In this document: piece after piece, positions 26,517-35,311 of the stretch | Layout: every line of letters begins with the position of its first letter | Numbering within the stretch: the first letter of the stretch is position 1 | Assembly (NCBI RefSeq): GCF_002218045.2 | Contig: NZ_AP018685.1 | Coordinates: 2,542,001-2,606,000 of the forward strand | From: Vibrio rumoiensis | GTDB lineage: Bacteria > Pseudomonadota > Gammaproteobacteria > Enterobacterales > Vibrionaceae | Direction: 5' to 3' | DNA length: 64,000 bases | The notes under the pieces: generated by a model | The model's input: only the letters and a program-made list of their open reading frames with translations | Databases searched by the model: none | Told to the model about the DNA's origin: nothing | Translations under genes and position numbers: made by a program

Positions 26517-27811
26517 GGTAGTGTTTAGAAATCTGTGTCATTTCTCCTAAAATAGACAAAAAAGGAATGACACATGAATAATGATTTCGATCTAGAGCAA
26601 GCCATTAAAGCTCTTCAATCTGGACAAGATTTAACAGGCAAAGATGGCTTTTTAACTCCTCTTATCAAGCAAATTACGGAAGCTGCTTTAAAAGCTGAGC
26701 TTGCACAACACATCGATAATGATGACCAGCCAAATCGTAAAAATGGAACCTCTAAGAAGACTGTTAAGTCTTCTGTCGGAGCATTTGAACTTGATACTCC
26801 TCGCGACCGTTCAGGCTCTTTTGAACCTCAACTTATCAAGAAAAATCAAACCAAGCTGACTGATGAAATTGATCGTAAAATCCTTTCTATGTTCTCGTTA
26901 GGAATGAGCTATCGTGATATTCGAGGACATGTTGAAGATATGTATGGTATCGACGTCTCTGAGGCCACAATTACTGCTGTCACAGACCGCTTAATACCAG
27001 AGCTTAAAGAATGGCAGCAGCGTCCATTAGACGCTATATACCCGTTCATTTGGCTTGATGCCATCCACTATAAAATTAGAGAGGATGGTCGTTATGTCAG
27101 TAAAGCGATATACACAATCTTAGGCTTGAATATCGACGGTAAAAAAGAACTACTTGGGTTATACCTATCAGAGTCTGAAGGCGCAAATTATTGGCTATCA
27201 GTTTTAACTGATTTACATAATCGAGGGGTTGAGGATATTTTAATCAGTTGCGTAGATGGCTTGGTTGGCTTCCCTGAAGCCATTGCCACAATTTATCCAA
27301 ATACTGAAGTTCAATTGTGCATCGTCCATCAAATTCGGAACTCAATAAAATATGTCGCATCTAAGCACCAAAAAGAGTTTATGGCAGATCTGAAACCAGT
27401 TTATCGAGCGGTAACTAAGGAAGCAGCTGAAATAGAGTTAGACCGATTAGAAGCTAAGTGGGGCCAACAATATCCAATAGTATTACGCTCATGGCGTAAT
27501 AAATGGGTAAACCTGTCGGTTTACTTTAAATATCCAGAGTATGTTCGGAAAGCCATATATACCACCAATGCTATTGAGGCGGTACATCGTCAGTTTCGAA
27601 AGCTGACCAAAACTAAAGGTGGTTTTCCAAATGAAAACAGCTTGCTTAAGCTGTTGTATGCTGGGATATTGAATGCGTCTAAGAAGTGGACAATGCCAAT
27701 CCAGAACTGGAATATGACATTGTCTCAACTGGCGATTCATTTTGAAGGTCGTTTGGATGACGTCTTAGATATTTAGTCAAAATTAACTGACACAGAATTC
27801 TGAACGCCCTC
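26517..27811 (+). mobile_element. IS256-family insertion sequence with 8-bp target duplication
   Basis: Imperfect 24-bp terminal inverted repeats: the left starts GGTAGTGTTTAGAAATCTGT and the right (inverse) starts GAGGGCGTTCAGAATTCTGT; the inner 15 bases match except one. CTTGCAAA occurs at 26509-26516 and 27812-27819 as the target duplication. Length 1295 bases. It lies near the right end of the IS1111-group element, just past its candidate guide RNA. Confidence 0.9.
26574..27776 (+). CDS. IS256-family transposase
   Basis: 400 residues, full length. The mutator-type DDE residues are visible: D in IWLDAIHYKIREDG, D in LISCVDGLVGFPEA, and E in TTNAIEAVHRQFRKLTKTKG. An N-terminal DNA-binding region precedes them. 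The frame is uninterrupted, so the element may still be active. It ends 12 bases before the right inverted repeat. Confidence 0.96.
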   Translation: MNNDFDLEQAIKALQSGQDLTGKDGFLTPLIKQITEAALKAELAQHIDNDDQPNRKNGTSKKTVKSSVGAFELDTPRDRSGSFEPQLIKKNQTKLTDEIDRKILSMFSLGMSYRDIRGHVEDMYGIDVSEATITAVTDRLIPELKEWQQRPLDAIYPFIWLDAIHYKIREDGRYVSKAIYTILGLNIDGKKELLGLYLSESEGANYWLSVLTDLHNRGVEDILISCVDGLVGFPEAIATIYPNTEVQLCIVHQIRNSIKYVASKHQKEFMADLKPVYRAVTKEAAEIELDRLEAKWGQQYPIVLRSWRNKWVNLSVYFKYPEYVRKAIYTTNAIEAVHRQFRKLTKTKGGFPNENSLLKLLYAGILNASKKWTMPIQNWNMTLSQLAIHFEGRLDDVLDI

Positions 27812-27903
27812 CTTGCAAACTGGGTGGGTCCATATATGACGCTTCACTTTTAGCTTCCGTTTTTACACGCCACACAAAACACGCCACTCGAAAGTCAAAA
27901 TCC

Positions 27904-28018
27904 GTCATTCCGTACATGAGCCTAGGCGAACAAGATACGGAATCTCCTATCGTGATTGACCCTCTCAATGACGGTAGGAGATCCTGAACTGCGCTCCTAC
28001 GTCGCTTTTCAGGATGAC
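27904..28018. repeat. 115-bp cloverleaf repeat, copy 6
   Basis: All three hairpins are present, with TCTCCTATCG...CGGTAGGAGA in the middle. With copy 5 it formed a two-unit tandem of about 180 bases before the IS insertions. The surrounding gap 27777-28147 also holds the IS ends and a palindromic half-arm (GAGAAGCGAAGCGCTC) near 28105. Confidence 0.88.
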
Positions 28019-28147
28019 GCGTCACTTTTAGCTTCCGTTTTTACACGTCACACAAAACACTCGACTTCGCCACAATAATTCTTCAGCTCTTTCTTTTTCA
28101 AGTAACGAGAAGCGAAGCGCTCTAAGCACGAGTAACGAAAAGCCTGT

Positions 28148-29491
28148 TTACCCTTCTCTAACCAATCTCTTCTCTTTCTTCGCTGTTGGAATACTAATCT
28201 GCACTTTCAAACCGCCTTCGGTACGGTTGGTGACGACAATCAAGCCTTGATGTTGGCTGACAATTCGTTTGACAATCGCAAGCCCTAATCCTGCACCTTC
28301 ACTGCTGCCTCGCGCAGTATCGCCACGGGTGAAGGGTTCAAATAACGATGCCAATTGTGCTTTATCAATACCAGGACCGTTATCTTCAACGGTTACCCAA
28401 ACTAACTTATTATCAGCCGTCATACCGGTAGATACTTTAATCCAACCATTGCCATAGCGTAATGCGTTAACAATTAAGTTAGACACCACTCGCTTTAGCG
28501 CTACCGCTTCACCGAAAGCATGGCGAATATCTTCTGTGACCGTCAATTCAAAATCGGTACTGTGTTTATCTTGCTCTGCATTTACTACTTCCGACACAAT
28601 TTGATTTAAGTTTACTGCTTGGTGATCTTTGGTGTGTGCCGGTTTCAGGTAATCCATAAACTGGCTAATAATGTCATTACATTCTTCAGTATCTTTAATC
28701 ATGCTTTCAGCAAGATAGTCATCTTCCGGTGACATCATTTCAGTGGCTAAGCGAATACGCGTTAACGGGGTGCGTAGATCGTGACTGATCCCCGACATCA
28801 ATAACGCGCGATCTTCTTCCAAAGCCTGAATGCCTTTTGACATTTGGTTAAACGCTTTAGTTACTGCCAAAATTTCAGTAGAACCTTTTTCAGGCACAGG
28901 TTCAGGTATCTCACCTTTACCAACCTTTTTAGCCGCGGCTTCTAACGCCACCAGTGGACGGTTTTGCAGGCGCATAAAAAACCACATGCCAGCAATCAGT
29001 AACAAGGCAATCAGTAAGCTATTTCGGAATAAAGGCGCAAAATCTTTTTCGGTTAATTCAGTTAACGGGATACGGATTAAACGATGGGGTAAGTTGTCGA
29101 TCTTAAGCCACAGCACATAACTTTCACGCCCTAGAATCAACCTAACTTCCGTTGGAGACCCGACTTGTGAACTCATCTCTTCACTTAAAAAATCAATCGC
29201 CGAAGCATGATAAAACTCTTGAGCCTCAAGGGCATCATCCGGGTAAATGGAGACGCCTAACTCAGCCAACAACTCCCGTCGAAACGGCCGCTCAGACTCA
29301 TCGGTTCCTTTTAACATATCTTCTTCATCTAACATTACGCGCACTTCATGCGATAAAATCCGGTTAAACTGCTTAAGGCTCGGCAGTAACGCGTAGTTAA
29401 ACACGATCATATAAGATAAAACTTGGCTAGCGATCAGAAGAACCACTAAGAAAAAAACGGTTTGAGTGCGAGAACTGCGAAAGCGAAGCAT
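28148..29491 (-). CDS. envZ: Osmosensor histidine kinase EnvZ
   Basis: 447 residues. Membrane helices at about 11-35 and 157-175 bracket a periplasmic domain, followed by HAMP, the H-box SHDLRTPLTR with the phospho-accepting His237, the N-box NLIVNALRYG, and ATP-lid motifs GPGID and GAGLGLAIV. EnvZ phosphorylates and dephosphorylates OmpR to set porin expression. Unusually, it begins 273 bases after ompR, with repeat DNA between them, instead of overlapping it. Confidence 0.96.
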   Translation of the reverse strand: MLRFRSSRTQTVFFLVVLLIASQVLSYMIVFNYALLPSLKQFNRILSHEVRVMLDEEDMLKGTDESERPFRRELLAELGVSIYPDDALEAQEFYHASAIDFLSEEMSSQVGSPTEVRLILGRESYVLWLKIDNLPHRLIRIPLTELTEKDFAPLFRNSLLIALLLIAGMWFFMRLQNRPLVALEAAAKKVGKGEIPEPVPEKGSTEILAVTKAFNQMSKGIQALEEDRALLMSGISHDLRTPLTRIRLATEMMSPEDDYLAESMIKDTEECNDIISQFMDYLKPAHTKDHQAVNLNQIVSEVVNAEQDKHSTDFELTVTEDIRHAFGEAVALKRVVSNLIVNALRYGNGWIKVSTGMTADNKLVWVTVEDNGPGIDKAQLASLFEPFTRGDTARGSSEGAGLGLAIVKRIVSQHQGLIVVTNRTEGGLKVQISIPTAKKEKRLVREG

Positions 29492-29764
29492 GAGAAAGTA
29501 CCGATTAAATAAGAAATAGAAAGGTTACTGATAATTAAAAAGAAGTTTGATAGTCATTAGAGTAACCGTCAATAAGTTCACGTATATCGAGTCTAAGGAG
29601 CTTCGCTCCTCGTAACTAGACAAAGCAAAGAGAGCTCCCTCAATACCTTACTGATAGTTGTTCCAACAATACAAATTATCTGATTAGTGTAATTTACTAT
29701 TAAAATAAAAGCGCGTTGCTTTGCAGCTCTGCGCTTTTTCGAGTAACGAGCGACGAGCTCCGTA
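29492..29764. repeat. Repeat-containing spacer that separates ompR from envZ
   Basis: Inverted arms near 29598-29618 (GGAGCTTCGCTCCTCGTAAC) and 29740-29761 (GAGTAACGAGCGACGAGCTC) bound about 120 bases of AT-rich DNA. No open frame. Related by text to the palindromic family. It could terminate, attenuate or re-initiate transcription within the operon. Confidence 0.6.
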
Positions 29765-30487
29765 TTAAACCTTCTTCCCATCCGGCACAAACACATAACC
29801 CAATCCCCAAACCGTTTGAATATAACGAGGGTGGCTTGGATCTTCTTCTAACATGCGGCGCAGACGAGAGATTTGCACATCAATCGAACGCTCCATTGCG
29901 GAATATTCACGGCCACGAGCCATATTCATCAACTTGTCGCGAGACATTGGCGTGCGTGCATTCGTCACCAAAATCTTCAACACTGCAAATTCGCCCGAGG
30001 TTAATGGCATTGGCTCTTCACCGCGGAACATTTCACGAGTTCCTAAGTTAAGCGTAAATTCGCCGAATTTGACAATTTCTTCATCTGAGCTTGGCGCTCC
30101 CGGGGCTTCAACCGATTGGCGGCGAAGTACCGCACGTAGACGAGCTAATAGTTCACGTGGGTTAAACGGTTTTGGTAAGTAATCATCGGCACCGACTTCA
30201 AGCCCAACGATACGATCGATTTCATCACCTTTAGCGGTCAACATCACAATTGGTAGTTGGTTGTTGTCTTTACGTAAACGTTGGCAGATCGATAAGCCAT
30301 CTTCACCAGGCAACATTAAATCCAACACCATTAGGTGAAAATTTTCACGCGTTAATAAACGATCCATTTGCTCAGCATTGGCAACACTACGGACTTGAAA
30401 ACCTTGCTCTGATAAATAACGCTCAAGCAATGAACGCAGACGAGCATCGTCATCAACCACTAGAATTTTATAATTTTCTTGTTGCAT
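29765..30487 (-). CDS. ompR: Osmolarity response regulator OmpR
   Basis: 240 residues. Receiver domain with acidic DDD at 12-14, phospho-acceptor Asp56 in VLDLMLP, and the switch Lys in LPKPF; then a winged-helix DNA-binding domain ending TVWGLGYVFVPDG. It regulates porin and osmotic genes as a pair with EnvZ. The start is the ATG at 30487. Confidence 0.97.
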   Translation of the reverse strand: MQQENYKILVVDDDARLRSLLERYLSEQGFQVRSVANAEQMDRLLTRENFHLMVLDLMLPGEDGLSICQRLRKDNNQLPIVMLTAKGDEIDRIVGLEVGADDYLPKPFNPRELLARLRAVLRRQSVEAPGAPSSDEEIVKFGEFTLNLGTREMFRGEEPMPLTSGEFAVLKILVTNARTPMSRDKLMNMARGREYSAMERSIDVQISRLRRMLEEDPSHPRYIQTVWGLGYVFVPDGKKV

Positions 30488-30615
30488 TCATTTATTCCTA
30501 TTTAACTGTCTATCGGTGACATTAACAATCACCAAACGCCTAACGACCAGAATACTTAAAAACAAAGTCTATTGTCTTTAACTAAGTACCAGTTTGTAAC
30601 AAATACATACCTTTT

Positions 30616-31095
30616 TTATGGATTTTGATATCGAATTGAGTTTACAAACCACTCTTTATCACCATCTGGTGTTTTTACCACCACCTCATCATCCACTTCT
30701 TTTTTCAGCAACGCGCGTGCCATGGGTGAATCAATCGAAATATAGTCTTTCGCATCACCGTAAATTTCTTCCGGCCCCACAATACGAAATGACTTCACAT
30801 CACCGGCTTCGTTTTCAATTTCGACCCAAGCGCCAAAAAACACTTTGCCTTCTTGCTGCGGCGAGTAATCCACAATCGTCACTTCTGGCAGAAATTTACG
30901 TAAAAATCGTACCCGGCGATCAATTTGACGTAATAGCCTCTTATTGTATTGATAATCAGCATTTTCACTTCGATCACCTAGACTGGCCGCCCAAGTCACG
31001 ATCTTAGTGATCTCTGGGCGTTTTTCATGCCATAAATGATCATGTTCAGCTTTTAGCTTATTATAGCCCTCTCGGGTGATCAGTTTGGTTTTCAC
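30616..31095 (-). CDS. greB: Transcript cleavage factor GreB
   Basis: 159 residues. The N-terminal coiled-coil hairpin (about 1-77) has the acidic tip GDRSENADYQYNKR, followed by an FKBP-like C-terminal domain (ARALLKKEVDDEVVV). The length and LITREGYNKL start separate it from GreA. It stimulates cleavage of backtracked RNA by RNA polymerase. Divergent from tex, the usual arrangement. Confidence 0.96.
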   Translation of the reverse strand: MKTKLITREGYNKLKAEHDHLWHEKRPEITKIVTWAASLGDRSENADYQYNKRLLRQIDRRVRFLRKFLPEVTIVDYSPQQEGKVFFGAWVEIENEAGDVKSFRIVGPEEIYGDAKDYISIDSPMARALLKKEVDDEVVVKTPDGDKEWFVNSIRYQNP

Positions 31096-31209
31096 AACAA
31101 TATCCCGATAAAAAGAATCGACTAGAAATTAAGGTTATTTTACTTGTTTTTAAAGCTTTTTATTATTCTAGCTTAGATTAATTATGTTAATTTCATGCCA
31201 ACTCAGGAT

Positions 31210-31234
31210 TAATCCCTTGCTCCCTAAGGGATTA
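31210..31234. promoter_or_regulatory. Hairpin in the greB-tex divergent region
   Basis: A perfect 9-bp inverted repeat, TAATCCCTT and AAGGGATTA, around a 7-base loop, about 50 bases before the tex start. There is no T-run, so it is more likely an operator or leader structure than a terminator. Function unknown. Confidence 0.45.
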
Positions 31235-31283
31235 GCTTGCAGAATCCTAAGCAATAAAAGCATCATAATAAAAGAGAGACTCC

Positions 31284-33602
31284 ATGAGCCAACAGAACCA
31301 AATCTGTCAGATCATCGCTCAAGAATTAAATGTTCGCGTTGAACAAGTTCTTGCTACCGTCACCTTGATCGACGATGGCAACACTGTGCCTTTTATCGCG
31401 CGTTACCGTAAAGAAGTCACCGGCGGCTTAGACGATACCCAATTGCGTAATTTAGATAGCCGTTTAAGCTATTTACGCGAACTTGATGACCGCCGCCAAA
31501 CCATCCTTAAATCGATTCGTGAGCAAGATAAGCTGACCCCTGAGCTTGAAAAAGAAATCTTAGCCACCGATAGCAAAACCCGTTTAGAAGATCTCTATCT
31601 ACCTTACAAACCCAAACGTCGTACTAAAGGGCAAATTGCGATTGAAGCTGGCCTTGAACCACTTGCCGACGCGTTATGGCAAAACCCACAACTCGATCCT
31701 GAAGTGGAAGCGGCAAAATACATTAAAGATTCGATTGCCGATACCAAAACAGCACTGGATGGTGCGAGCGCCATTTTAATGGAACGCATGGCGGAAGATG
31801 CCGACCTTTTAGACAAAGTGCGTACTTACTTGCAAAAAAATGCCGAACTGCAATCACGAGTAGTGACCGGCAAAGAGCAAGAAGGCGAGAAGTTTAAAGA
31901 CTACTTTGAACATAACGAACTTATCAGCCGCGTGCCGTCACACCGCGCGCTCGCGATGCTACGTGGTCGCAATGAAGGCTTCTTACAATTAAGCCTTAAC
32001 GCCGATCCAGCGCAAGAAGAAAGCGTCCGTGGCTCTTATTGCGAAACCATTATTGCTGAGCATTACCGTATTCACTTTAACAATGCCCCTGCCGATAACT
32101 GGCGTAAGCAAGTGATCAGTTGGGCGTGGCGTATTAAGATTTCAATGCATCTTGAAACCGAACTGATGGGCGCGATGAAAGAACGCTCTGAAATCGAAGC
32201 GATTGAAGTATTTGCGACTAACCTAAAAGACTTGTTGATGGCAGCACCGGCTGGCCCTCGCGCTACTTTAGGTTTAGATCCAGGTTTACGCACCGGCTCA
32301 AAAATTGCGGTAGTCGATGCGACAGGTAAAGTACTGGCAACAGAGACTATCTACCCACATCAGCCGCATAACAAAGTGGAAGCTTCCACCAATACCATTT
32401 TGAAATTAGTGAAAGCACACAATGTCGATTTAATTGCGATTGGTAACGGCACCGCTTCTCGTGAAACCGATACGTTAGTGGCTGACATCATCAAGCGTCA
32501 CAACTTAAAAGTACAAAAAATCATGGTCAGTGAAGCCGGTGCATCGGTGTATTCGGCGTCTGAATTAGCCGCCAAAGAATTCCCAGAAATGGATGTATCG
32601 CTGCGTGGCGCAGTGTCGATTGCCCGTCGCTTGCAAGATCCATTGGCTGAATTGGTGAAGATTGATCCTAAATCGATCGGGGTGGGTCAATATCAACACG
32701 ATGTTAGCCAGTCAATGCTCGCCAAACGCCTAGATGCCGTCGTAGAAGACTGTGTGAATGCGGTTGGGGTCGATGTCAATATGGCGTCTGCCGCCCTATT
32801 AACTCGTGTAGCCGGTTTATCGACTACGATGGCGCAAAACATTGTTGACTATCGTAATGAGCTGGGTCGTTTTGAATCACGCTCCGCACTGAAAAAAGTG
32901 CCTCGTTTAGGGCCTAAGGCGTTTGAACAATGCGCTGGCTTCTTGCGTATTATGGATGGTAAAAACCCGCTCGATGCATCTTCTGTTCACCCAGAAGCCT
33001 ACCCGGTAGTGAAAAAGATTGCCGAGCAAACCGGTAAAGCGACGAAAACCTTAATTGGCGATAGTGAGTTCTTGCGTAACCTACGAGCCGCTGATTACAC
33101 CGATGAGACTTTTGGTCTGCCAACCGTCACCGACATCATCAAAGAGCTCGATAAGCCGGGTCGCGATCCTCGTCCTGAGTTTAAAACCGCAACCTTTGCC
33201 GAAGGGGTTAATGAGGTTAAAGATCTTGAAATCGGGATGATTTTAGAAGGTGTGGTATCGAACGTGGCCAACTTTGGTGCCTTTGTCGATATTGGTGTTC
33301 ACCAAGACGGTCTCGTGCATATTTCCGCCTTAACCGATCGCTTCGTTGCCGATCCACGTGAAGTAGTGAAAGCCGGTGATATCGTCAAAGTCAAAGTGAT
33401 GGAAGTCGATATTCAGCGTAAGCGTATTGCCCTCACAATGCGTTTAAATGATGAACCGGGCGAGCAACCGTCACAACGTGGCGCGAAACCGAGCAACGAT
33501 CGTCGTCAAGCGCCTAGGCAGCAAACACAACGCCAAGCAGAACCCGCGAATGCTGCAATGGGCGGTGCTTTTGCGGCCGCGTTTGCTAAAGCGAAGAAGT
33601 AG
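31284..33602 (+). CDS. tex: Tex-family RNA-binding transcriptional accessory protein
   Basis: 772 residues. Order: N-terminal helical domain (VPFIARYRKEVTGGLDDTQL), YqgF/RuvC-like domain around GLDPGLRTGSKIAVVD, helix-hairpin-helix region (VDYRNELGRFESRSALKKV), and a C-terminal S1 domain (GVVSNVANFGAFVDIGVHQD then GLVHIS). The tail is rich in Arg and Gln. Tex binds RNA and the transcription machinery. Divergent from greB; AGAGAG precedes the ATG. Confidence 0.96.
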   Translation: MSQQNQICQIIAQELNVRVEQVLATVTLIDDGNTVPFIARYRKEVTGGLDDTQLRNLDSRLSYLRELDDRRQTILKSIREQDKLTPELEKEILATDSKTRLEDLYLPYKPKRRTKGQIAIEAGLEPLADALWQNPQLDPEVEAAKYIKDSIADTKTALDGASAILMERMAEDADLLDKVRTYLQKNAELQSRVVTGKEQEGEKFKDYFEHNELISRVPSHRALAMLRGRNEGFLQLSLNADPAQEESVRGSYCETIIAEHYRIHFNNAPADNWRKQVISWAWRIKISMHLETELMGAMKERSEIEAIEVFATNLKDLLMAAPAGPRATLGLDPGLRTGSKIAVVDATGKVLATETIYPHQPHNKVEASTNTILKLVKAHNVDLIAIGNGTASRETDTLVADIIKRHNLKVQKIMVSEAGASVYSASELAAKEFPEMDVSLRGAVSIARRLQDPLAELVKIDPKSIGVGQYQHDVSQSMLAKRLDAVVEDCVNAVGVDVNMASAALLTRVAGLSTTMAQNIVDYRNELGRFESRSALKKVPRLGPKAFEQCAGFLRIMDGKNPLDASSVHPEAYPVVKKIAEQTGKATKTLIGDSEFLRNLRAADYTDETFGLPTVTDIIKELDKPGRDPRPEFKTATFAEGVNEVKDLEIGMILEGVVSNVANFGAFVDIGVHQDGLVHISALTDRFVADPREVVKAGDIVKVKVMEVDIQRKRIALTMRLNDEPGEQPSQRGAKPSNDRRQAPRQQTQRQAEPANAAMGGAFAAAFAKAKK

Positions 33603-33754
33603 AAAAGAGGTAGCGAGTTACGAGGAAAAGCATGCTCGTAACTCGTATTTCGGACGCGTTGCGGCTCGTGGCTCGAAAAAGCGAAAAGACTGGAGCGGGA
33701 GCCGAGTGCGCTGCGCTTCGGGTTGCGAGAAGAAGATTTTCGTCGCTCTGGTAT
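33603..33754. repeat. Palindromic-family repeat text after tex
   Basis: Contains GTTGCGGCTCGTGGCTCGAA and GAGCCGAGTGCGCTGCGCTT, shared with other intergenic repeats, with degenerate symmetry. No gene; short frames read through it are by-products of repeat composition. Confidence 0.55.
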
Positions 33755-33844
33755 AGAAGATACGGAATCTCCCACAGCATGTTGAAACTCAAATTGCGGT
33801 GGGAGATCCTGAACTACACTCCTTCGTCGTTATTCAGGATGACG
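33755..33844. repeat. Cloverleaf repeat, copy 7, left hairpin truncated
   Basis: Begins at AGAAGATACGGAATC and so lacks the first arm. The central stem here is TCTCCCAC with GTGGGAGA, where copy 9 has TCTCCTAC with GTAGGAGA: a compensatory base-pair change. The right hairpin ATCCTGAA/TTCAGGAT is intact (TATTCAGGAT). Confidence 0.85.
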
Positions 33845-34086
33845 TTTTTCTACACGACATAAAAACACTCCATATACCAAGCCTTCCCAGCCACGAGCAG
33901 TGAAACGCCGGAAAACCGAGTACCGTAACCACTTTTCAGCTTACGAGCGCAGCATCCCCACATCTCGGATCTTCCCGTCAATCCTACGTCAATAAATGTT
34001 AAACCTTGAACATCCCTGTTAACAACTGAGCAACCTATCACTACACTCATCTCTACAATATAAAAAGATCTTATAGGGATGTAATC

Positions 34087-35010
34087 ATGAAATATTTAGC
34101 AGCAGTGTTAGCAACGTCAGCCTTAATTCTTACCGGATGCGGCTCCGACTCATCGGATAGCGAAAAAACCGCTAACGTCTCTTTTGCCGTATCCGATGCG
34201 CCAGTCGATGAAGCTGAATCGGTAACCATCGCGTTTACTCAAGTTGAACTTATTCGACAAAACGGTGAGCGTGTTTTGTTAGATGTCGAACCAGACTCTC
34301 CGGGAGTGGATTACCAGCAACTGGATTTACTTGATTATCAAGGGTCTGACTCTGAGTTGATCATTACCCAACAACCAATCCCAGTCGGTGAATATAAAAA
34401 TTTAATTCTACACATTAGCGATGATTCTAATGTCAATTTTGTTGTGGATGCTCAAGGGACACAACCGCTAAAACAACCAAGTAATAAACTACAACTCGGT
34501 GGCTTTACGGTAAGTGAAGATGCGACTCAAGCATTCACTATTGAATTTGATTTACGTAAATCTTTAGTGATGCGCGGTAATCAAAATAATAACAATGGTT
34601 ATATTCTCAAGCCTCATGGCGTCACGATTGTTGATAATGAAAAGGCGGCAACATTGAAAGTGACAGCTCCAGTATGTGCATTGGAAGATGCTAATTTCGT
34701 TTATTTGTACCAAGGTAAAAGTTTAGACCAAGGTAAACTTGGCGATCTTTATGATCAAGAAGATGAAGAATTTAGCAGCGACGTTCCAGAAGGAACCATT
34801 GCACCGTATGCAACAGCTGAAGCTAATATTTCTGGCGAATATGAATTTGGCTTTTTACCAACTGGAGACTACACCATTGCACTTTATTGTAATGGCTCAG
34901 ATGACGATTCAATCCAGTATGATGGTTTGACTATTCCACAACCCGCAGGGAAAGTTAAAGAAGTCACATTAGTTAATGGAGACGTAACCACCGTAGATTT
35001 TGCCATTTAA
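34087..35010 (+). CDS. DUF4382-domain lipoprotein
   Basis: 307 residues. Signal peptide with lipobox LTGC (Cys18), then a DUF4382 domain (VSFAVSDAPVDEAESVTIAF to about residue 195) and a second beta-rich C-terminal region ending DYTIALYCNGSDDDS. It should be a cell-envelope lipoprotein; no function is established for the domain. AGGGATG precedes the ATG, and a strong terminator follows, so it is probably monocistronic. Confidence 0.88.
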   Translation: MKYLAAVLATSALILTGCGSDSSDSEKTANVSFAVSDAPVDEAESVTIAFTQVELIRQNGERVLLDVEPDSPGVDYQQLDLLDYQGSDSELIITQQPIPVGEYKNLILHISDDSNVNFVVDAQGTQPLKQPSNKLQLGGFTVSEDATQAFTIEFDLRKSLVMRGNQNNNNGYILKPHGVTIVDNEKAATLKVTAPVCALEDANFVYLYQGKSLDQGKLGDLYDQEDEEFSSDVPEGTIAPYATAEANISGEYEFGFLPTGDYTIALYCNGSDDDSIQYDGLTIPQPAGKVKEVTLVNGDVTTVDFAI

Positions 35011-35032
35011 CATTGATTAGGCTTTCCATCCC

Positions 35033-35059
35033 AAAAGGCGGACCGAGTTCCGCCTTTTT
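35033..35059 (+). terminator. Terminator of the DUF4382 lipoprotein gene
   Basis: AAAAGGCGGA and TCCGCCTTTT arms around a 6-base loop, with a T-run. The remainder of 35060-35262 is AT-rich and I see nothing else in it. Confidence 0.92.
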
Positions 35060-35262
35060 CTCCGCTATTACACAAGCAATGAGCCGAGCATAGACATTAA
35101 TCGCAGTGATAGTGGCTGAGTGATGGTTATCATTGAATATTTCAATTGAAATAACATTTAAAAACGATATTTAAGCGATCTTGGTTATGGGAAATGGAAT
35201 CAACTAAATAAGGATGACAACTTAAATTCATCATCTTTATGATTGAGCGACTGATGTAGACG

Positions 35263-35294
35263 TTAAAAGCTCGATCCACAAACCGAGCTTTTAA
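35263..35294 (-). terminator. Likely terminator of glpQ
   Basis: A perfect 11-bp inverted repeat, TTAAAAGCTCG and CGAGCTTTTAA, with a 10-base loop, 17 bases beyond the glpQ stop. The minus-strand exit is TTTTAACG, a modest T-tract. Confidence 0.7.
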
Positions 35295-35311
35295 ATTAAG
35301 GAGCTCTAAAA

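Larger units (their letters stand above)
25176..27835 (+). mobile_element. IS110-family (IS1111 group) element, itself split by an IS256-family element
   Basis: The ends lie inside cloverleaf copy 5. Subterminal inverted repeats TGGACCCACCC (25183-25193) and GGGTGGGTCCA (27822-27832) are perfect over 11 bases and lie a few bases in from each end, as in the IS1111 group. A dinucleotide AT is present at both junctions (25174-25175 and 27836-27837). Removing the inner IS and one 8-bp duplicate leaves about 1357 bases, a normal size. It carries one transposase gene and a long 3' noncoding region. Confidence 0.88.

Noticed and set aside
30618..31007. 129-residue plus-strand frame
   Set aside because: Fully antisense to greB, which is a certain gene.
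33448..33862. Several overlapping frames of 60-102 residues after tex
   Set aside because: They lie in repeat DNA or antisense to the tex tail and have composition set by the repeats.
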